Assembly (NCBI GenBank): GCA_947568835.1
Contig: OX387610.1
Coordinates: 3,341,001-3,405,000, forward strand
Direction: 5' to 3'
DNA: 64,000 bases
Source: Protonemura montana
Lineage: Eukaryota; Arthropoda; Insecta; Plecoptera; Nemouridae
Part shown: positions 23,466-34,421 of the stretch, piece by piece
How the letters are laid out: every line of letters starts with the position of its first letter
How positions within the stretch are numbered: position 1 is the stretch's first letter
Position numbers and translations under genes: made by a program
Notes under the pieces: generated by a model
What the model was told of the DNA's origin: nothing
The model's input: the letters and a program-made list of their open reading frames with translations, nothing else
Database searches by the model: none

Positions 23466-23675
23466 CATGAAATCTGATTTAAGTTGCAAACGCTTGCAAT
23501 GCGCGGGGTATTTTATTATTATCAACACTATAACCGTCTCAAAAATTCTCATCAAATACACTAAAATCGTCTCAATGGGTTAGAGCAACACCCGCGACAG
23601 GTGGAGATCGTGGTTCGAGTCCTCGTTTGGGCATCAATTTTTGAGACGGTTATAGTGTTGATAATAATAAAATCT
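23466..23675 (+). mobile_element. tRNA-cassette element with inverted interior
   Basis: It has the same left end as the neighbouring copy. After CTATAACCGTCTCAAAAATT it continues with the reverse complement of the other copy's right half (CTCATCAAATACACTAAAAT), puts the tRNA-like cassette on the plus strand, and closes with AATTTTTGAGACGGTTATAG. The outer ends form a perfect inverted repeat of more than 30 bp (about 23512-23549 and 23635-23672). Confidence 0.9.
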
Positions 23676-23914
23676 ACCGTTAAATTTCAAATAAAACGAG
23701 CGACTTTGACAGCGGCATACGTCCCTTTGATCGCTTGTATGGCCAACAAGATCCCGGCCTTCCCATGGCTGGCATGATTTCACGACAAAAAATAGAAATG
23801 TTCTGGCAGCAAAACAACAATATTGTCTAACATTTGACCCGACACAGCCTCGATCTGGCGTTCTCTTAGTAAGAGGCAAACTTCATCGGGCATTGGCTTC
23901 ATAGCTGCTTTCAG

Positions 23915-24294
23915 AGTAACAACGGTTATGTTAAACTGTCTTTACCGATCAATAAAAACCGATACCATCATTACATACTCAATGGTCTGGCAGCAACTGC
24001 CAGATGGAGTCACCGTCTTTATTTTGTTATTTCTCGCAGATTACTCGCATTTGAGACTGGTTTACACTCAATTAATCTTTATTAATGCTAACCTCAACGA
24101 TTGATAAACATGTATCGCGATATTTTGAGTCGTAATTATTTAATTTTAGAGGTTTTTTAACAAGGACGGCAGCAAGCGCCATCGGGTGGCACCTACCGTT
24201 ACCACGTGTTGCCGGCCTCGTTTGCTCAGTAGCAAGCGCCATCGGGTGGCACCTACCGTTACCACGTGTTGCCGGCCTCGTTTGCTCAGCAGAA
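23915..24294 (-). mobile_element. Composite element: conserved flank plus 60-bp minisatellite (2 units)
   Basis: Minus-strand copy of the element at 20272. It has a diverged end motif (23930-23990), the flank (AGATGGAGTCACCGTC, ATTACTCGCATTTGAGACTG, TTTACACTCAATTAATC), then only two 60-bp units. The array abuts the 114-bp array at 24296 without spacer. Confidence 0.92.
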
Positions 24295-24295
24295 A

Positions 24296-24985
24296 GTTTA
24301 TGGTATTAACCTCCTATGCTAGGTCATGATATACCCGTGGTAACATAAGATAGCAGAATTGAGAAGCTCTGTCAGGCGATCTCAGCATCTCCATGGCTAC
24401 CAAACGTTGAATCTACCATTGAACCTCCTATGCTGGACCATGATATACCCGTGGTAACATAAGATAACAGAATTGAGAAGCTCTGTCAGGCGATCTCAGC
24501 ATCTCCATGGCTACCAAACGTTGAATCTACCATTGAACCTCCTATGCTAGGCCATGATATACCCGTGGTAACATAAGATAGCAGAATTGAAAAGCTTTGT
24601 CAGCGATCTCAGCATCTCCATGGCTACCAAATGTTGAATCTACCATTGAACCTCCTATGCTAGGCCATGATATACCCGTGGTTACATAAGATAGCAGAAT
24701 TGAGAAGCTCTGTCAGGCGATCTCAGCATCTCCATGGCTACCAAACGTTGAATCTACCATTGAATCTCCTATGCTAGGCCATGATATACCCGTGGTAACA
24801 TAAGATAGCAGAATTGAAAAGCTCTGTCAGGCGATCTCAGCATCTCCATGGCTACCAAACGTTGAATCTACCATTGAACCTCCTATGCTAGGCCATGATA
24901 TACCCGCGGTAACATAAGATAGCAGAATTGAGAAGCTCTGTCAGGCGATCTCAGCATCTCCATGGCTACCAACCGTCGTGGCTAC
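24296..24985 (-). repeat. 114-bp minisatellite (family G), 6 copies, inverted
   Basis: Reverse-complement copies of the unit in the larger array at 30315-32092. Landmarks: CTCCTATGCTAGGCCATGAT, ATACCCGTGGTAACATAAG, GCATCTCCATGGCTACCAA. Confidence 0.96.
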
Positions 24986-25636
24986 AATAGATGTAACATT
25001 AAATCATCTGTTAAATGGTATTTCTGTTATTCAAAGTTGGCAGCAAAAAGATTTATCGTAGACAAATTTAATTGTTGATTGAAAATGCAACAATAAAATT
25101 CTTTCTGTTGGCTAAACAACAGAACATCAGTCCACTTGGCATTTCTTTAATTCCTTAAATAAAAAGACGACTTCTAGAAAAGCAGCGCGCCAAATTAAGC
25201 CTCTCTTGATTCACGGCGCCCCCCTCTCCAACCCCCCCCCCCCCCCCCCCCCCCTCGCCACCAGCGACGTTTGTGGTTATGGAAGGTTCGTGGAACGCCG
25301 TCTTCTGTTCGATCTGGATTCCTTGGAATTCAAGCGGCGAGACGCGCTAATTGTGAGACGACGCCGACGCCGACGCCATCCAACAAAACAGCACACAGCA
25401 TGTCAAATAACCCCCGCCCCCGTTTGCCAAATAATGTCCAGACCGAAGTCTATCGCAAGCAATTTGAACACAGTTCTGTCAAAGAAGGAAACTAATCACA
25501 TCCCTTTATTGTTAAAACCTCCCGCGTTCATTTCTTGGTAGACGCTCTGCGAGACGAACACAAGAAATAAACAAACATATCTTAGAAATGCATTAAAACA
25601 GTCATGTTAGATTCTTGTAGATTCCTTGTAAGATTA
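24986..25636. other. Poly(C) tract and short GACGCC repeat
   Basis: A C tract of about 27 lies near 25228-25254, and a (GACGCC)n-like run at 25360-25378. An ORF at 25206-25541 spans both and looks composition-driven. No gene is recognised. Confidence 0.4.
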
Positions 25637-26449
25637 CACAGTGTGTCAAAGTGACAAGGCTAAGCGGTGGCCGGTCCTTGGTGCTGTTGGACAGGAGCAG
25701 CCAACACGGTGTTTCAAAGGGACAAGGCTAAGCGGTGGCCGGTCCTTGGTGCTGTTGGACAGAAGCAGCCAACACAGTGTGTCAAAGGGACAAGGCTAAG
25801 CGGTGGCTGGTCCTTGGTGCTGTTGGACAGGAGCAGCCAACACAGTGTGTCAAAAGGACAAGGCTAAGCGGTGGGCGACCCTAGGTGCTGTTGGACAGGA
25901 GCAGCCAACACAGTGTGTCAACGGGACAAGGCTAAGCGGTGGCCGGTCCTTGGTGCTGTTGGACAGGAGCAGCCAACACAGTGTGTCAAAGGGACAAGGC
26001 TAAGCGGTGGCCGGTCCTTGGTGCTGTTGGACAGAAGCAGCCAACACAGTGTGTCAAAGGGACAAGGCTAAGCGGTGGCTGGTCCTTGGTGCCGTTGGAC
26101 AAGAGCAGCCAACACAGTGTGTCAAAGAGACGAGGCTAAGCGGTGGCCGGTCCTTGCTGCTGTTGGACAGAAGCAGCCAACACAGTGTGTCAAAGGGACA
26201 AGGCTAAGCGGTGGCTGGTCCTTGGTGCCGTTGGACAAGAGCAGCCAACACAGTGTGTCAAAAGGACAAGGCTAAGCGGTGGGCGACCCTAGGTGCTGTT
26301 GGACAGGAGCAGCCAACACAGTGTGTCAACGGGACAAGGCTAAGCGGTGGCCGGTCCTAGGTGCTGTTGGACAGGAACAGCCAACACAGCGTGTCAAAGG
26401 GACAAGGCTAAGCGGTGGCCGGTCCTTGGTGCTGTTGGACAGGAGCAGC
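25637..26449. repeat. 68-bp minisatellite (family E), about 12 copies
   Basis: Unit landmarks: ACAAGGCTAAGCGGTGGCCG, GTCCTTGGTGCTGTTGGACA and GCAGCCAACACAGTGTGTCA. A marked variant (GGGCGACCCTAGGTGCTG followed by CAACGGGAC) occurs at about 25873 and again 408 bp later, exactly six units. The second array of this unit is at 50976-51937. Confidence 0.96.
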
Positions 26450-26566
26450 CTGAATTGACATTGAAATGACCGACGTCTCTTCCCGCAGGACGGCGTCCAG
26501 GCTGCGCCTCGGCGACGTCCATGTTCCGCTAGACTGCGCACTCGCAGCGATGCCGTGCGCAGCTAG

Positions 26567-26801
26567 TGAACACGACCGCTAGAGCGCAGCACTTTGCGCG
26601 TTCAACGCCCCAGACTGGCGGACCTCGACTGCGACGTCCGCGGGGACGCGACTGAGGGAGCCGACGCGCTCCCCGCTCAGCCTGTGGCGGCGGGGGCAGC
26701 GGGGGCAGCGGGGGCGGCGGCCAACCATCACCCACTCGTGCATCATGTTGTCCTCGATGACGGATATGGGTCGTCGAACAGCTCGCCGCACAGTTCGGGT
26801 G
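26567..26801 (+). other. Candidate coding exon (unrecognised)
   Basis: A GC-rich open stretch runs from a stop at about 26565 to a donor-like CGG|GTGAGG at 26799-26804. One frame has coding-like composition: an acidic part (DLDCDVRGDATEGADALP), an alanine/glycine run, then NHHPLVHHVVLDDGYGSSN and SPHSSG. Just upstream, an acceptor-like CTTCCCGCAG (about 26479-26488) opens a different frame (LRLGDVHVPLDCALAAMPC) that ends in a stop at 26579. A single model needs a frame change or another acceptor. It could be an exon of a transcription-factor-like gene, but this is a weak call. Confidence 0.25.
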
Positions 26802-27018
26802 AGGGTCGTTTTACTCTCTTTACTGACGTTCGAATGTGTTTTTTTTTGTTCAATGAAGGAAGTCTAGCTGGAGATGAGGAGCTCGTCAACTGTCCATTAA
26901 AATAATCCAGCCACGTTTTGGAAATCCTATGCTGTGATGTTCACGCCTGGTACATAAAAACATGAATGACAATAATTGCTCCAGTACTGGTACTTATAGG
27001 AACACCAAAGTTGCGTTG

Positions 27019-27408
27019 TTAGGTCGGCTCTCTTGAGGTAGTACTGCGCCGGCGCGTCCAGCAGCGCTTATAAAGTTGGACATCTCCGAACTTCCCCAAC
27101 GTTCTGCTTTTAGTTAATTCATCATTCGACATTTCTCTTTGCTCGTGAATCTGTTGATTAGTTGTTCGGTCTGAAGATGAAACAGTTGAACGTGGTCTGT
27201 CATGGAATAAGATGCCGCCGCCATGACACCTCGAACAAATATCTTCCAAGTCGTTGACACAAATTCCATCCGCCTCCTTCCAGCATCGAGCGTCATGTGT
27301 TTTTGGGATGCATTCCTGTGCAAGGCGATCCACTTCTCCAGACAGATAATGCACGTCTTATTAAATGCACCCGAGCCCGACTGCATTCTGGCATCCAGGG
27401 CATTTAAA
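27019..27408 (-). pseudogene. Possible decayed cysteine-rich coding fragment
   Basis: Two overlapping minus-strand frames look complementary. One begins VGNIDGLNALDARMQ and reaches KTCIICLEKW, a RING-like CxxC. The other carries CIPKTHDARCWKEADGICV and DLEDICSRCHGGGILFHD. A single frameshift near 27330 would join them. I do not recognise the family and no splice sites are obvious. Chance remains possible. Confidence 0.2.
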
Positions 27409-27715
27409 CCATCAATGTTACCAACTCATGAATAAAATTTCAGGCTTATATTTAAGCGGCAGTACAAAAAAAAAAAGTACATTAACTGAAAAATAATTTC
27501 CAGGAATTGTTTAGAAAGCTCGAAAAATGAAAAATCTTCGCACGAAGGAGACTTTAGAGCGTGAACAAAATGGCGGTCACTGTGGGAGATGGTTGACACT
27601 TGGCCCACATGTCACTCCTAAGGGACAAGTGGCGCCTCTGCCGGGAAAATATCTTCTCTCGATTGTTAGATTTACATTAAATTGGATTTGAATTCCCGCT
27701 AAGGGAAGAGCTAGC

Positions 27716-28966
27716 TAGCGGGCCGCAAGGTTAGTGAGCGGGCCGCTAGGTTAGTGAGCGGGCCGCAAGGTTAGTGAGCGGGCCGCTAGGTTAGTGAGCG
27801 GGCCGCTAGGTTAGTGAGCGGGCCGCTAGGTTAGTGAGCGGGCCGCTAGGTTAGTGAGCGGGCCGCAAGGTTAGTGAGCGGGCCGCTAGGTTAGTGAGCG
27901 GGCCGCTAGGTTAGTGAGCGGGCCGCTAGGTTAGTGAGCAGGCCGCTAGGTTAGTGAGCGGGCCGCTAGGTTAGTGAGCGGGCCGCTAGGTTAGTGAGCA
28001 CCCCGCCAGGCTAGTGAGCGGGCCGCTAGGTTAGTGAGCGGGCCGCTAGGTTAGTGAGCGGGCCGCTAGGTTAGTGAGCGGGCCGCAAGGTAAGTGAGCG
28101 GGCCGCAAGGTTAGTGAGCGGGCCGCTAGGTTAGTGAGCGGGCCGCTAGGTTAGTGAGCAGGCCGCTAGGTTAGTGAGCGGGCCGCTAGGTTAGTGAGCG
28201 GGCCGCTAGGTTAGTGAGCGGGCCTCTAGGTTAGTGAGCGGGCCGCTAGGTTAGTGAGCGGGCCGCTAGGTTAGTGAGCGGGCCTCTAGGTTAGTGAGCG
28301 GGCCGCTAGGTTAGTGAGCGGGCCGCTAGGTTAGTGAGCGGGCCGCTAGGCTAGTGAGCGGGCCGCTAGGCTAGTGAGCGGGCCGCTAGGCTAGTGAGCG
28401 GGCCGCTAGGCTAGTGAGCGGGCCGCTAGGCTAGTGAGCGGGCCGCTAGGCTAGTGAGCGGGCCGCTAGGTTAGTGAGCGGGCCGCTAGGCTAGTGAGCG
28501 GGCCGCTAGGCTAGTGAGCGGGCCGCTAGGCTAGTGAGCGGGCCGCTAGGCTAGTGAGCGGGCCGCTAGGTCAGTGAGCGGACCGCTAGGCTAGTGAGCG
28601 GGCCGCTAGGTCAGTGAGCGGGCCGCTAGGTTAGTGAGCGGGCCGCTAGGTCAGTGAGCGGGCCGCTAGGCTAGTGAGCGGGCCGCTAGGTTAGTGAGCG
28701 GACCGCTAGGCTAGTGAGCGGGCCGCTAGGCTAGTGAGCGGGCCGCTAGGTCAGTGAGCGGGCCGCTAGGCTAGTGAGCGGGCCGCTAGGTTAGTGAGCG
28801 GGCCGCTAGGTTAGTGAGCGGATCGCTAGGCTAGTGAGCGGGCCGTTAGGCTAGTGAGCGGACCGCTAGGTTAGTGAGTGGCCCGCTAGGCTAGTGAGCG
28901 GGCCGCTAGGCTAGTGAGCGGGCCGCTAGGTCAGTGAGCGGGCCGCTAGGTCAGTGAGCGGTCCGC
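27716..28966. repeat. 20-bp minisatellite, about 62 copies
   Basis: A nearly perfect 20-bp unit (GGCCGCTAGGTTAGTGAGCG) in one unbroken register. The left half is mostly TTAG, and from about 28350 CTAG dominates with TCAG variants toward the right end. No indels are apparent, and both edges are sharp. Confidence 0.98.
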
Positions 28967-29701
28967 TCACTTGGGTGTGACCCATCTTCAGAACAGGGTT
29001 GTTATGTGTTGCTAGTAATGAAGCAATTTGAGAAGACAATACTGTGTTTGGTCCTAATACCATCCTGGCTAGAGCTTAATTACAGTGAAGCTCACACGTT
29101 GAAGGTGACTCGAGATACTTAATAAAGCATTCGGACATGGAAATACAGAGAACGAGATTCCTATACGCGTGAAGTTGTCATGGATTCGGTGAGTTCCTCT
29201 GCGCCCAGCATGCTTTGGCACACACATATATATGAATATGAACGATCCCCGAGCATTTTTAATAAAGCATCATGGTTTCTTTTTTTTTAATAATAATAAA
29301 TGCACTGCACACACACGCGACTCGATTTAATCTGAGGATCACAATGGAATGGAAAATGCAGACTAATTTTCTTTTCAAAGAAAAGTTTGTCTAGTAGGGC
29401 TTTTCTTTATGGGGTCCGCGTCTTGAGAAGGCAATAAGTTCTCTGTGTTATTTGCAAAGCTTGAGCAAGTCTGAGCTTGATTGCCATCTGACTGAAGAAG
29501 TTCATCAAATTTAGCTGCTCAGTAATTAAATGCTATGTGCATTAACAGGGCGCTCGACTGCATTCTTCTGTTTTACTAGCGTGTAACATTGAAGATTGAA
29601 ACTGGCTGGTAGACTTTCAGATGCTAGCTTTTAAAAGAAGATTCGTTTTTGCGAGAAGTAATCAAACGGAAATAACACTGGATAAAAATCATCAAAAAGT
29701 A
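28967..29701. other. No recognised feature
   Basis: Unassigned AT-rich sequence between the 20-bp array and a SINE. No conserved ORF. Confidence 0.4.
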
Positions 29702-30115
29702 CTATTGGCTAACCAAGCCTAGAAGTGCCGGTATGTAGCCCTCTCCTGTCGAAGAGCACCAAGGGGACCACCGGCTTAACGTCCCTTCCGAAGGACGGTA
29801 CAACGCGAACAACAGGATTCCTCCACAAATCCATGCTGTCGAGAGGTTGATTAGCAAGGCGAGTGAAGTTGTTGAACTAACTCTCATCCCTCCAACCTCT
29901 CTCCCGAACAGAACTGGTCATTTGTATGATGGTCACCCATCCAATACCTGACTCTGCGCAGTGCTGCTGAACTTTCATCCCTCCAACCTCTCTCCCGAAT
30001 AGAACTGGTCATTTGTATGATGGTCACTCATCCAATACCTGACCCAGCGCAGTGTCGCTTAACTTTCATCCTTCGAACCTCTCTCCCGAACAGAACTGGT
30101 CATGTGTATGATGTC
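29702..30115 (-). mobile_element. 5S-derived SINE, minus strand, about 2.5 head units
   Basis: Read on the minus strand, the head units carry the 5S-like C-block and A-block, followed by body landmarks GCATGGATTTGTGGAGGAAT and CGTTGTACCGTCCTTCGGAA. It is truncated after CTTCTAGGCTTGG at about 29710. Confidence 0.9.
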
Positions 30116-30314
30116 CATTAAGTCCTTGTAGTCCAAGAAATTCAAGAATTCCAAAAAGTCCAAGCAGTCCAAGAAGTGTGCCACGAGTTGGATAACTCAC
30201 GTGAATGCTGCAAACTATTTCGCGCCAAAACCGCGGCGCTTGGCGCTATCCATGCCGTGCGTTAAGTAGCCTAAACCCTCGCTAGATCCGCGACATGGAA
30301 ACCTACCTACTGCC

Positions 30315-32092
30315 CTAGCATAGGAGGTTCAATGGTAGATTCAACGTTTGGTAGCCATGGAGATGCTGAGATCGCCTGACAGAGCTTCTCAATTCTGCTA
30401 TCTTATATTACCACGGGTATATCATGGCCTAGCATAGGAGGTTCAATGGTAGATTCAACGTTTGGTAGCCATGGAGATGCTGAGATCGCCTGACAGAGCT
30501 TCTCAATTCTGCTATCTTATGTTACCACGGGTATATCATGGCCTAGCATAGGAGGTTCAATGGTAGATTCAACGTTTGGTAGCCATGGAGATGCTGAGAT
30601 CGCCTGACAGAGCTTTTAAATTCTGCTATCTTATGTTACCACGGGTATATCATGGCCTAGCATAGGAGGTTCAATGGTAGATTCAACGTTTGGTAGCCAT
30701 GGAGATGCTGAGATCGCCTGACAGAGCTTCTCAATTCTGCTCTCTTATGTTACCACGGGTATATCATGGCCTAGAATAGGAGGTTCAATGGTAGATTCAA
30801 CGTTCGGTAGCCATGGAGATGCTGAGATCGCCTGACAGAGCTTCTCAATTCTGCTCTCTTATGTTACCACGGGTATATCATGGCCTAGCATAGGAGGTTC
30901 AATGGTAGATTCAACGTTTGGTAGCCATAGATATGCTGAGATCGTCTGACAAGCTTCTCAATTCTGCTATCTTATGTTACCACGGGTATATCATGGCCTA
31001 GCATAGGAGGTTCAATGGTAGATTCAACGTTTGGTAGCCATGGAGATGCTGAGATCGCCTGACAGAGCTTTTAAATTCTTCTATCTTCTGTTACCACGGC
31101 TATATCATGGCCTCGCATAGGAGGTTCAATGGTAGATTCAACGTTTGGTAGCCATGGAGATGCTGAGATCGCCTGACAGAGCTTCTCAATTCTGCTATCT
31201 TATGTTACCACGGGTATATCATGGCCTAGCATAGGAGGTTCAAAGGTAGATTCAACGTTTGGTAGCCATGGAGATGCTGAGATCGCCTGACAGAGCTTCT
31301 CAATTCTGCTATCCTATGTTACCACGGGTATATCATGGCCTAGCATAGGAGGTTCAATGGTAGATTCAACGTTTGGTAGCCATGGAGATGCTGAGATCGC
31401 CTGACAGAGCTTTTAAATTCTGCTATCTTATGTTACCACGGGTATATCATGGCCTAGCATAGGAGGTTCAATGGTAGATTCAACGTTTGGTAGCCATGGA
31501 GATGCTGAGATCGCCTGACAGAGCTTCTCAATTCTGCTCTCTTATGTTACCACGGGTATATCATGGCCTAGCATAGGAGGTTCAATGGTAGATTCAACGT
31601 TTGGTAGCCATGGAGATGCTGAGATCGCCTGACAGAGCTTCTCAATTCTGCTCTCTTATGTTACCACGGGTATATCATGGCCTAGCATAGGAGGTTCAAT
31701 GGTAGATTCAACGTTTGGTAGCCATAGATATGCTGAGATCGTCTGACAAGCTTCTCAATTCTGCTATCTTATGTTACCACGGGTATATCATGGCCTAGCA
31801 TAGGAGGTTCAATGGTAGATTCAACGTTTGGTAGCCATAGATATGCTGAGATCGTCTGACAAGCTTCTCAATTCTGCTATCTTATGTTACCACGGGTATA
31901 TCATGGCCTAGCATAGGAGGTTCAATGGTAGATTCAACGTTTGGTAGCCATAGATATGCTGAGATCGTCTGACAAGCTTCTCAATTCTGCTATCTTATGT
32001 TACCACGGGTATATCATGGCCTAGCATAGGAGGTTCAATGGTAGATTCAACGTTAGGTAACCATGGAGATGCTGAGATCGCCGGACAGAGCT
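30315..32092 (+). repeat. 114-bp minisatellite (family G) with higher-order structure
   Basis: 15.6 units. Using four variants, standard (s), TTTTAAATTC (t), TCTCTTATG (c) and ATAGATATG with a 2-bp deletion (d), the order is s s t c c d, t, s s t c c d, d d, then a partial. The block s-s-t-c-c-d therefore occurs twice, and the d unit is locally triplicated at the right end. Orientation is opposite to the copy at 24296-24985. Confidence 0.97.
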
Positions 32093-32782
32093 GACTCATT
32101 GCCCCGGTGTGAAAGTAGAGTCGACCCAGGCACCCAACAAGCACATGCCAACATCACACCGAGACCCTAGCACCGTTCAGGTATTTCATTGTCCACCCCC
32201 CCCCCCCCTTTTTCACCCCCCCTCCTGCCCACCCTTGTCTCGCAATATGTAAATACAACATTCTCGCGCGACTTACGGAAATCGATTTTCCTTCCCTTTC
32301 CGAACATAGCGCTCCTTGTCGCACCTGTGTAGCTCGCTATATGTCGCTCCCGCTCGCACCTTCGCGTGGCGAGCTGTGCGAATATTTTATCCACGTCGCG
32401 TTGATTCTAATTGGCGTTTCGAAAAAGCAAGGAATAATTATGTCACCTCCCCCCCACCCCCCCTCTTTCCACCACTGTGTTCCAGTGGCGTACACAGGAT
32501 GTGTTTGACCGAGGACGTGCCCTGGCATTACGCCTCAATAAATTTGTAATAATAGAATTAATAAAAATATATTTTTTAGCTGAAATCGTTTTTTTTTTTT
32601 TACCTTGAGGACATTTTACGATAAAAAATGATTACCTAAGCAGGTCTGAGTTTTCTGGTTGAAATCTCTAATTATTATTATTATTTAAATTAATATTTTC
32701 TTTTAATTTACTCTATTCTTAGAGTAATAACGGCTGCTTTTTCCACAAATTTTTTTCACAAACAATTTTCTAGCACATTTTT
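32093..32782. other. C-rich tracts, otherwise unassigned
   Basis: C-rich runs lie at 32196-32223 and 32448-32463, with CpG-rich sequence between them. No gene is recognised. Confidence 0.4.
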
Positions 32783-33400
32783 ACCGAACGGTTTGGCGAG
32801 TTGGAAACACCGGTTCTCGTTAAATCACCGAAGTTAAGCAACACTGCGCTGAGTCAGGTATTGGATGGGTGACCATCATACACATGACCAGTTCTGTTCG
32901 GGAGAGCGGTTGGAGGGATGAAAGTTAAGCAACACTGCGCTGAGTCAGGTATTGGATGGGTGACCATCATACACATGACCAGTTCTGTTCGGGAGAGAGG
33001 TTGGAGGGATGAAAGTTAAGCAACACTGCGCTGAGTCAGGTATTGGATGAGTGACCATCATACACATGACCAGTTCTGTTCGGGAGAGAGGTTGGAGGGA
33101 TGAAAGTTCGTACAGCAACTTCACTCGCCTTGCTAATCAACCTCTCGACAGCATGGATTTGTGGAGGAATCCTGTTGTTCGCGTTGTACCGTCCTTCGGA
33201 AGGGACGTTAAGCTGGTGGTCACCTTGGTCTTCGACAGAAGTAGGCTATGTGCCGGCACCGGGTTTCCTCTACTCCCTTCTAGGCTAGGCTAGGTTCATC
33301 ATCATCCTCATCATCATTTACTCATTCACCGACGCCATTAGACCAGTGCCACAGGGCCAGTTGTCAAAACAGTGCGTCGTTAAACACCACAAATAAATAA
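32783..33400 (+). mobile_element. 5S-derived SINE, full structure, 3 head units
   Basis: A reference-quality copy. 5S leader (CGGTTTGGCGAGTTGGAAAC, ACCGGTTCTCGT, then TCACCGAAGTTAAGCAAC), three 91-bp head units (A-block starts at 32833, 32924 and about 33015), body (GACAGCATGGATTTGTGGAG), then CTTCTAGGCTAGGCTAGG, the CACCGACGCCATTAGACCAG block, GTGCGTCGTTAAACACCAC and an AAAT tail. In each unit the A-block and C-block lie 44 nt from first to last base (AAGTTAAGC to GGGTGACC), the spacing I expect in 5S rRNA. Confidence 0.94.
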
Positions 33401-33900
33401 ATCTAAGACCATTTTTTTTAGTGCGTGAAGCTAATTTTCAAAATTTGTCTAGTTTTTTTTTTCTAGATAGATGGACATTTATGCTATTATGCCTTGTTAA
33501 GCTTGGGATGGGTGGGGGGTAGGGTCCTGACGACTTCCGACTGCGTTCCGCCACTGGAACGCAGTCCCCCACTCAAAGGGTGGGGGAGGGGGACGGGGAG
33601 GGGGCTGCAACGTGGCCTAACCTAATCTGAAGAATTAACATAACTGTTCGCAATAAATGAATATTTAAACCTGCGTCGTCGGCGTCGGCGTCGGCGTCGT
33701 GAGCGTCGCCTGTTGTAGCTAAATAATGTCCGTATAAATTATAAATTGTAATTTCTACGCACTCTTCAAGATTTTTCTCCCCCCGCCCCTTGACAAAGGG
33801 AGGGGGAGGGGGGAATCTTCTTTGAGCGTGAGCGAATTTTATTAGTGGATTAGCAATCTGGTGGTCGCGTGCCAAAGACGGAGAAACCAGAGAAAATATC
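33401..33900. other. G/C-rich tracts and a GGCGTC run, no gene seen
   Basis: Contains G-rich stretches at 33505-33525 and 33580-33605, a (GGCGTC)n run at about 33677-33700, and C-rich/G-rich sequence at 33778-33812. Confidence 0.4.
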
Positions 33901-34421
33901 TACTGGTACCTAGCCTAACCTAACCAAACCTAGCCTACCCTAGCCTCACCTAACCTAGCCTAGCCTAGCCTAACCTAGCCTAGCCTAGCCTAGCCTAAAC
34001 CAACCTAACCTAACCTAACCTAACCTAACGTAACCTAACCAAACCTGACCTAGCCTAACCTAACCTAACCTAACCTAACCTAACCTAACCTAGTCTAGTC
34101 TAATCTAACCTAACCTAACCTAGCCTAGCCTAGCCTAACCTAACCTAACCTAAACTAACCTAACCTAACCTAGCCTAGCCTTGCCTAACCTAACCTAACC
34201 TAACCTAACCTAACCTAACCTAGCCTAACCTAACCTATCCTAACCTAGTCTAGTCTAACCTTACCTAACCTAACCTAACCTAACCGAACCTAACCTAACC
34301 GAACGTAACCTAACCTAACCTAACCTAACCTAACCTAACCTAACCTAACCTAACCTAACCTAACCTAACCTAACCTAACCTAACCTAACCTAACCTAACC
34401 TAACCTAACCTAACCTAACCG
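33901..34421 (-). repeat. (TTAGG)n interstitial telomere-type repeat
   Basis: About 520 bp of CCTAA repeats on the plus strand (TTAGG on the minus). The left part is mixed with CCTAG and other variants; the right part (about 34313-34420) is an almost perfect run of about 21 units. It ends in ordinary sequence on both sides, so it is internal and not a chromosome end. Confidence 0.97.

Noticed and set aside
25667..26275. Ladder of overlapping 66-codon ORFs
   Set aside because: Produced by the 68-bp period, which shifts frame each unit. The same ladder is seen at 51008-51965.
27716..28966. Centromeric or major satellite
   Set aside because: Only 1.25 kb long, locally unique and with sharp edges; a minisatellite is the simpler description.
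32783..32880. Functional 5S rRNA gene
   Set aside because: Leader and A/C blocks resemble 5S, but the 3' third of 5S is replaced by SINE sequence and the unit is joined to a SINE body.
33901..34421. True chromosome end
   Set aside because: Ordinary sequence and other repeats continue for tens of kilobases on both sides.
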